Below are positions 1-30,081 of a DNA stretch of 30,081 nt, one piece after another. The position numbers and the translations under genes were made by a program. The stretch lies in assembly GCA_030141605.1 (NCBI GenBank), contig JAQGDQ010001675.1, forward strand, positions 1 to 30,081, given 5' to 3'. Position 1 is the stretch's first letter; each line of letters starts with the position of its first letter. Origin of the DNA: Tubiluchus corallicola (Eukaryota; Priapulida; Priapulimorpha; Priapulimorphida; Tubiluchidae). Below the pieces are notes generated by a model. That model was not told where the DNA came from, ran no database searches, and saw only the letters and a program-made list of their open reading frames with translations.

Positions 1-2422
1 CAATAGGTTGAATTTAAATCCAATAACTTTCTTGAAATATACAGAAAATGACATGAAATATACAGGGTGTTCCAGAAAAAATAGGACAGTAGAAATATGC
101 TCATATGCTGATCAAATCACAAGGAAATGCAGTTGAGTGTTAAGTCATATAGAAACAGATCAACACTAAAATAACTGTTGGACTTATGGACATAATCAGG
201 AACGACGTTGAATGTTATGAATAACATTCTCAAGATCAACATGTTGGATACTTTGAATAAATCTGTTATTCTGCCGAAATGAACCAGGATTTTTGCACTA
301 TGACATATATAACGACATAAAAGCAATATTAATTTAACACACGTTATAACACAGATAATTCTTAATGATGTTAATAATTCAATATCACTTAATATTCAAC
401 TCAACCTTTATAACTCCAATTATAACTCCACTTTTCTTACTATATAACTTGGTTATTGAACATTTCAATAAATGCATATCAGCACATTTCTACCATGCCA
501 TTTCTTTTGAAACACCCAGTACTAAAATATGCTATAGCAAGACAGCATACCAGTGCGATGGTTTCAAACTCGAGAATAAACTAAATAAGCGATGCGATCA
601 TAAGAACCATTAATCAGGTAATTGTAAGTGCAACGACTCCTAGACACGGGTAATTTGTAATAAGCCCATTAGCTAACTAGTGGTGGTGTATTTTGGCAGC
701 TACATCACGGCATTACAATCTTGATACAAATTTTTTATTACTGTTAACTATAATATCATTGAGATTTTTGAATATTACTCTGGTTTGTTCATCTTTTTAT
801 AGGAAATGCCAAGCCTTCTGTGATGTTAGTCTTGCTTCAATGTTTGCAAAAATGTTAGAAAGATTTAGTAATAAAACTGCGATAAACGCCTCGTGTAATT
901 AGTAAATAAATGTCATGATTGTTTCGCAGTTGATGTTCCTCTATGAATGCCATTTCTTCCATCAACGACGTCATTCATCAGCAGAGAAAAAGCAGAGCAC
1001 TGTCAATTTCCAGTAAACGTTTAACATATATTTACAAAAAATTTGATAGCTAATTTTGTGACATTTTTGCACGAGTATTAATTAAGCTGCATAAGTCTGA
1101 ATTAGTTTAAGCAGCGAGTGCTTACAGAAAACTACAATGCGCTTACAAAAAGTCATGAAGTCAGTCAGTAAGTCATAATTTTCAGTGAATGGCAGCTGCC
1201 ACCAAGCTTTTGTTATATAAACTAACTTTATAGACAATTTTTTTACCAATTTGTTCACAATATTTTTTCAAGTTTAACTGGCAGCAGTACAGTAAACCAA
1301 ATATGCTGAGTGCCTTGTTCTTTCTCTTAAATATAGATTGACCATAAGAACCTCATACAACCAAGAAGTTATGATTCATATTTGACCTTACAGTAACACC
1401 AAATCATCATGAAGAAAATAGCAAACTTGTTAGAACTAGACAGGCAAGCTCAGTTGCAGGGAAATCGACTTCAGTTTTCAATTATTTTCTGGAAAGGTCT
1501 GCTGCAGGCTTCGCACATTTGATGCTTGAGCATTTTTTTTATAAAATCCTCTTCCTTGCACAAACACACACAATACTGACAACATCTAATTTTTTTCATG
1601 TCAAGAAGCCACATTTTAGCCTTCAATATAAACTTCATAATGGTTATTGTGATCATATGGTCACTCGTACTATTTTCACCTTTAACATGAAGTAAAATTG
1701 AACGCAAGGTCTCCTTTTACATAGTCAATCACCTTCAAAGTTGTTTACGATATCAAGTTGACATGTGACACACTGCCTTGGTAGTTAGCTGTCATTCGTT
1801 CTCTTGCTACGATTAGACAATTCTGGAACACGAGTCGGTTGTATGGTCACCCTAGTATGCAACTCTCAAGAATACTCTTGAAAGAACTCAGGATATATGT
1901 ACTAGTCTTGCTATTGTTTTGAATCTCACCGATTTCTACTCTTGGGCAAAGGTGTGAGACTGTAGACCTTACCTTATCTCAGATATAAATACGTAAAAGA
2001 TAACAACTTACACAATACAAGGTAGGCCTAATTATTACAAAGACACTAAAATCTTTTGCTAAAAACACGAGAACAACCAGAGCTACATCACTCAGTAGGC
2101 AGATCCTGGAGTCAAATAAGAAAGAATGGAGTGAAATTGCAAGACTGCAACTAAGGAAACAAGTTGACGAAACACCGGAAATCTTACGGTGCGTCCTATT
2201 TTCCTGGAAGCAAACAACGGAAAGATTTGTCTTATTGCCTATCGTTAGGAAAGAAAATCTGGGAAATTTTGAAACTTTGTCAGTGAAAGTTTTGACAAAA
2301 AATATTGTTGTAACGCTTGAGGTGATTTGAATTTTATTTATCACTTGCAAGTCAGCAGCGAACGGTATTAGTTGTTAATTAGAGAGCCGTTATGTGCATG
2401 ATAAATTTCTAAAAAGTAAAAG
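1..2422. other. Upstream DNA, no gene recognised
   Basis: This AT-rich stretch has stops in every frame at short spacing. A few open stretches of 60-120 codons (for example 1471-1707 and 1979-2350 on the - strand) show no family resemblance and no start context. Short transposon-end-like pieces are present: a GGGTGTTCCAGAAAAA stretch near 65, and an AGGGTGACCATAC-like terminus (reverse strand) near 1838-1853. None can be closed into a full element. Confidence 0.5.
1206..1340 (+). repeat. Direct repeat, copy 1
   Basis: This copy shares TATAAACTAACTTTAT, AGACAATTTTTT, AAGTT(T/G)AACTG and (G/A)GCAGTA blocks, in the same order, with 2423-2568. The copies are diverged with small indels. Function unknown; probably a dispersed element. 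Confidence 0.6.
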
Positions 2423-2568
2423 CACTTGTTATAAACTAACTTTATGCTTTATACTACTAAGTAGTAGACAATTTTTTGCGAATGTCCTTCCAAATTATTT
2501 ATATTTTTTTAAGTTGAACTGATAGCAGTAAAATAAATCCAACATGCCATTTGTTTGCTTTTTTAATA
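2423..2568 (+). repeat. Direct repeat, copy 2
   Basis: This is the partner of 1206-1340, in the same orientation about 1.2 kb downstream. It abuts the LINE remnant that starts near 2575 and has about a dozen extra bases (TGCTTTATACTACTAAG) after TAACTTTA. Confidence 0.6.
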
Positions 2569-2574
2569 TGCAAC

Positions 2575-3175
2575 TGCTTGCAGCTGGGTTTGGATCATGA
2601 ATTAATTGCAGCCGATAATATAAAATACTTAGGTTTGTGCATTGATAATACATTGTCATGGAAAACTCAAATTAAATCAGTCACGTATAAATTTAATAAG
2701 CTCATTGGTCTTTTTGCTAAAGTGCGATATTTCTTAGACACCTTCATCTTACGAGTGCTTTACTACTCACTTGCATATCCTTATCTCCAGTATTGTATCT
2801 TGTGCTTTGGTACTGGAAAAACATCTGTCCTAAAACCACTCATTACAGCCCAGAATAAGATAGTGAAAATCATTACATTTAGCCCATATCGTGCTCATGC
2901 TACACCCTCTTATGTAAAACTTAAACTGTTAAAACTTAATGAAGTTTGCCTATTAGAGCTGGCGATGTATCGTTTTGTAAATAAGAACTTTTCTCTAACT
3001 ATTTTACTACCATGTCTGAAATTTATAACTACGAAACTAGATCTGGTACTCGTGGTCTATATTTTATGCCCAAATTCTGTACCACTCATGGATTAAGTAC
3101 TATCAAATATCAAGCTGTTAAATTCTGGAATTGTTTGAACAGTAGTATTAAAGATTCTAACGTATCTATATCTTG
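2575..3175 (+). pseudogene. LINE (jockey/CR1-like) reverse transcriptase C-terminal remnant
   Basis: The first frame reads NIKYLGLCIDNTLSWKTQI, then LRVLYYSLAYPYLQYC, then LITAQNKIVKII. These are the thumb-side motifs that follow the catalytic core in non-LTR retrotransposon reverse transcriptases. The frame shifts near 3000, after which ETRSGTRGLYFMPK and KYQAVKFWNCLNSSIKDS continue the usual tail, ending at a stop near 3175. The catalytic core is absent (5' truncation) and the frame is broken, so this is a dead copy. Confidence 0.85.
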
Positions 3176-4305
3176 ATCTCTAAACTTAAAAAGCGATTGC
3201 TATTAACTTTCGCTGATTAATGTTGAGCTCTTGTTCAAATATATTCTATTTTCTTTACCTGATTTAATAATACTAACTGCATTAATATTCATAAAACTGA
3301 AAATACTACAGCATGGCATGAATCTGTGGCTCAGAAAATGTACTCCAATACTCAATTAATTTTTTTTCAATTATTGAATAACAAGCTACCGATTCGTACT
3401 TTGGATGCTGTTACTTATAATTTCTACAAATTAGTTAATCCACAGGCCATTACAGATAGTATCATAAATATCAGGAAATACTCTGTCTTTCTTCTCTTCT
3501 TTACAACAGAGTAATTATTAAAGTCATACTGCAGTACTATTTTATGAGTATAGTTTCAGGTGTTGTTCATAGATTGCACAAGTCTTATCTCTCCATTATA
3601 AAATTACTAAAAAACCTATGTAGCTAAATGTTTGTCTTATCAGCATATTGAAAATTATATTATTTAGTCTTATTGTCCAAGTCAGTAGATATATTTTTAC
3701 TCAAAAAGCCTAGAAATAATGAAGTTGAACTCAAATCAAAATGTATTTAACTCCTGTTGTTGATTAATTGCATTATTAACCCAAAGTATTTTTATCATTT
3801 TATAACAATTTTGACCTGTGTTTTACATAAAATCTAAGTGCTATTTATAGTTTATACAAGATTGACCCTATTCTGTTGCCCACTGATTTATAGTGATTAT
3901 TACAGAGCAAATTTGACCTGTCTTCCACTCAAAATCTAAATGCTTTTTTTAGTTTAATCAAGATTGACCTTATTTTGTTGCCCACTAAATTAAAGTACAT
4001 GTATTTTCTTTACTCTGGATTACTTAATTATATCGCAAATGTCATAATTTTAAAATCATGTTTCCTAAATTAAACTGATAACATTAATGCCAACCAGTGT
4101 CTAAAAATCATTTTGTCTATATTTGGTAAAGGATAGCAGACTAGGTGACTTCATAGTTTTTTCGCTATCCTTTCTCTAGTTCTATTCTATTCATTTTAAC
4201 TATTTCAATACTTATTAGCCATTCTTTTATTAATCATGTTTTATTGTAGTATTATAAAGAGATAAACAAAAAATTAAATTGAAAAAAATTTAAATTGAAT
4301 TAAAG
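3176..4305 (+). mobile_element. Probable 3' end of the LINE, with stem-loop and short-repeat tail
   Basis: No coding signal is seen. Two diverged copies of a TTGACCTGT...GATTGACC...TTGCCCACT block start at 3811 and 3913. A hairpin has arms AAAGGATAGC (4128-4137) and GCTATCCTTT (4164-4173). The stretch ends in AT-rich short repeats (AAATTGAA, AAATTGAATTAAA) near 4275-4305, as in CR1/L2-type 3' ends. That all of it belongs to one LINE with the fragment at 2575 is inference. Confidence 0.5.
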
Positions 4306-4598
4306 TTTTGAACTTGCAAAGCCCAATTGTAACACACCTTCGTGGTTTTCTGTCTCTTGCACCAATTTCTGATCCACTGAGTAGCTACCAAAGAACAACC
4401 TTGTCGAGTTATTCATTGCTGGCTTACTCCACTCATTATATACTATAGACTGTACTGAGTGGCAACTAGTACTGCATTTAGGTAAACTGTACTGCATTTA
4501 GACTTAATCATTATTTGATTTATAATTTCAGATTCTATGTTTTTATATGTAGGTTGCAAGTTTACAGTGATCACACGACGTTACACTCATTTCCACCA
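4306..4598. other. Proximal upstream region and possible 5' UTR of CENPJ
   Basis: No TATA box at a convincing spacing and no CpG-rich stretch is seen. A possible 5' UTR splice acceptor (TATATGTAG|G) lies near 4552. A tandem ACTGTACTGCATTTAG-type repeat occurs near 4467-4501. The promoter is not assigned. Confidence 0.35.
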
Positions 4599-4609
4599 AT
4601 GTTTAGGAA

Positions 4610-4613
<4 letters not shown>
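4599..4613 (+). promoter_or_regulatory. Four-codon upstream ORF overlapping the CENPJ start
   Basis: An out-of-frame ATG TTT AGG AAA TGA ends on the main start codon: its stop TGA (4611-4613) overlaps the ATG at 4610, an ATGA arrangement. If the 5' UTR includes 4599, this could lower translation or force reinitiation at the 4613 Met. The transcription start is unknown. Confidence 0.45.

Positions 4614-30081
<25,468 letters not shown>

Noticed and set aside
1471-1707. A Cys-containing - strand open frame (C-x2-C...C-x2-C) resembling a zinc-binding tail of a transposase.
   Set aside because: Too short and without further family motifs; the cysteine spacing alone does not support a call.
2551-3096. 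A host gene with a 181-codon open frame upstream of CENPJ.
   Set aside because: The translation matches the C-terminal side of a LINE reverse transcriptase and breaks by frameshift near 3000.

Overview
The window is animal nuclear DNA, AT-rich, with long introns, GT-AG splice sites, microsatellites and many decayed transposons. It is almost wholly occupied by one protein-coding gene on the + strand: an ortholog of CENPJ (CPAP/SAS-4), the centriole assembly and centriole-length scaffold. I assembled 15 coding exons (4610 to the window edge at 30081). They join in one open frame of 3041 coding bases (1013 codons plus 2 bases), with every donor and acceptor phase matching. The last exon runs off the window, so the end of the C-terminal G-box (TCP10_C) domain, the stop codon and the 3' UTR are missing. 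The conserved parts appear in the family order: an N-terminal Gln-rich helix, a tubulin-binding segment with a TFED motif followed by PFLRKGAGLARF, a central acidic/serine-rich part, a long coiled coil, and the start of the TCP10_C beta-repeat domain. The host cannot be named. Intron density, LINE types and tRNA-like SINE fragments suit an invertebrate, perhaps marine, but that is inference.

Layout. 1-4609: upstream DNA with no recognisable host gene. It holds a 135-145 bp direct repeat (1206 and 2423), a broken LINE reverse-transcriptase tail (2575-3175) and its probable 3' end (to about 4305), with a stem-loop and an AAATTGAA-type tail. 4610-30081: the CENPJ gene. Its 14 introns range from 454 bp to about 2.95 kb and carry most of the odd structure.

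Intron content. A pogo/Tigger-like TA-flanked MITE family has one full copy in intron 1, a fragment in intron 3, an opposite full copy in intron 10 and possibly a miniature in intron 11. Intron 3 has a near-perfect 70-bp-arm hairpin and a GA microsatellite. Intron 4 has a TTG/GTC compound repeat with 42-bp higher-order units. Intron 6 has a deleted mariner-like element with recognisable antisense transposase remains. Intron 7 has a SINE fragment and a hAT-like end. Intron 8 has an L2/CR1-type LINE C-terminus, a 137-bp duplication containing a hairpin and a CA repeat. Intron 9 has an ATTCGAA-rich element (inverted partner in intron 11) and a 169-bp pogo-type MITE. Intron 10 has an 11-unit, 72-bp minisatellite with no stops on either strand. 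Introns 13 and 14 share a MITE of about 353-382 bp. Intron 14 also has a 7-unit, 70-bp array, a CT microsatellite and a SINE fragment.

I found no second host gene, true tRNA or rRNA gene, CRISPR array or unfamiliar multi-gene system. The interest lies in the gene model (a start codon overlapped by an uORF, frame-neutral small exons, an internal donor in exon 3) and in the repeat biology of its introns.
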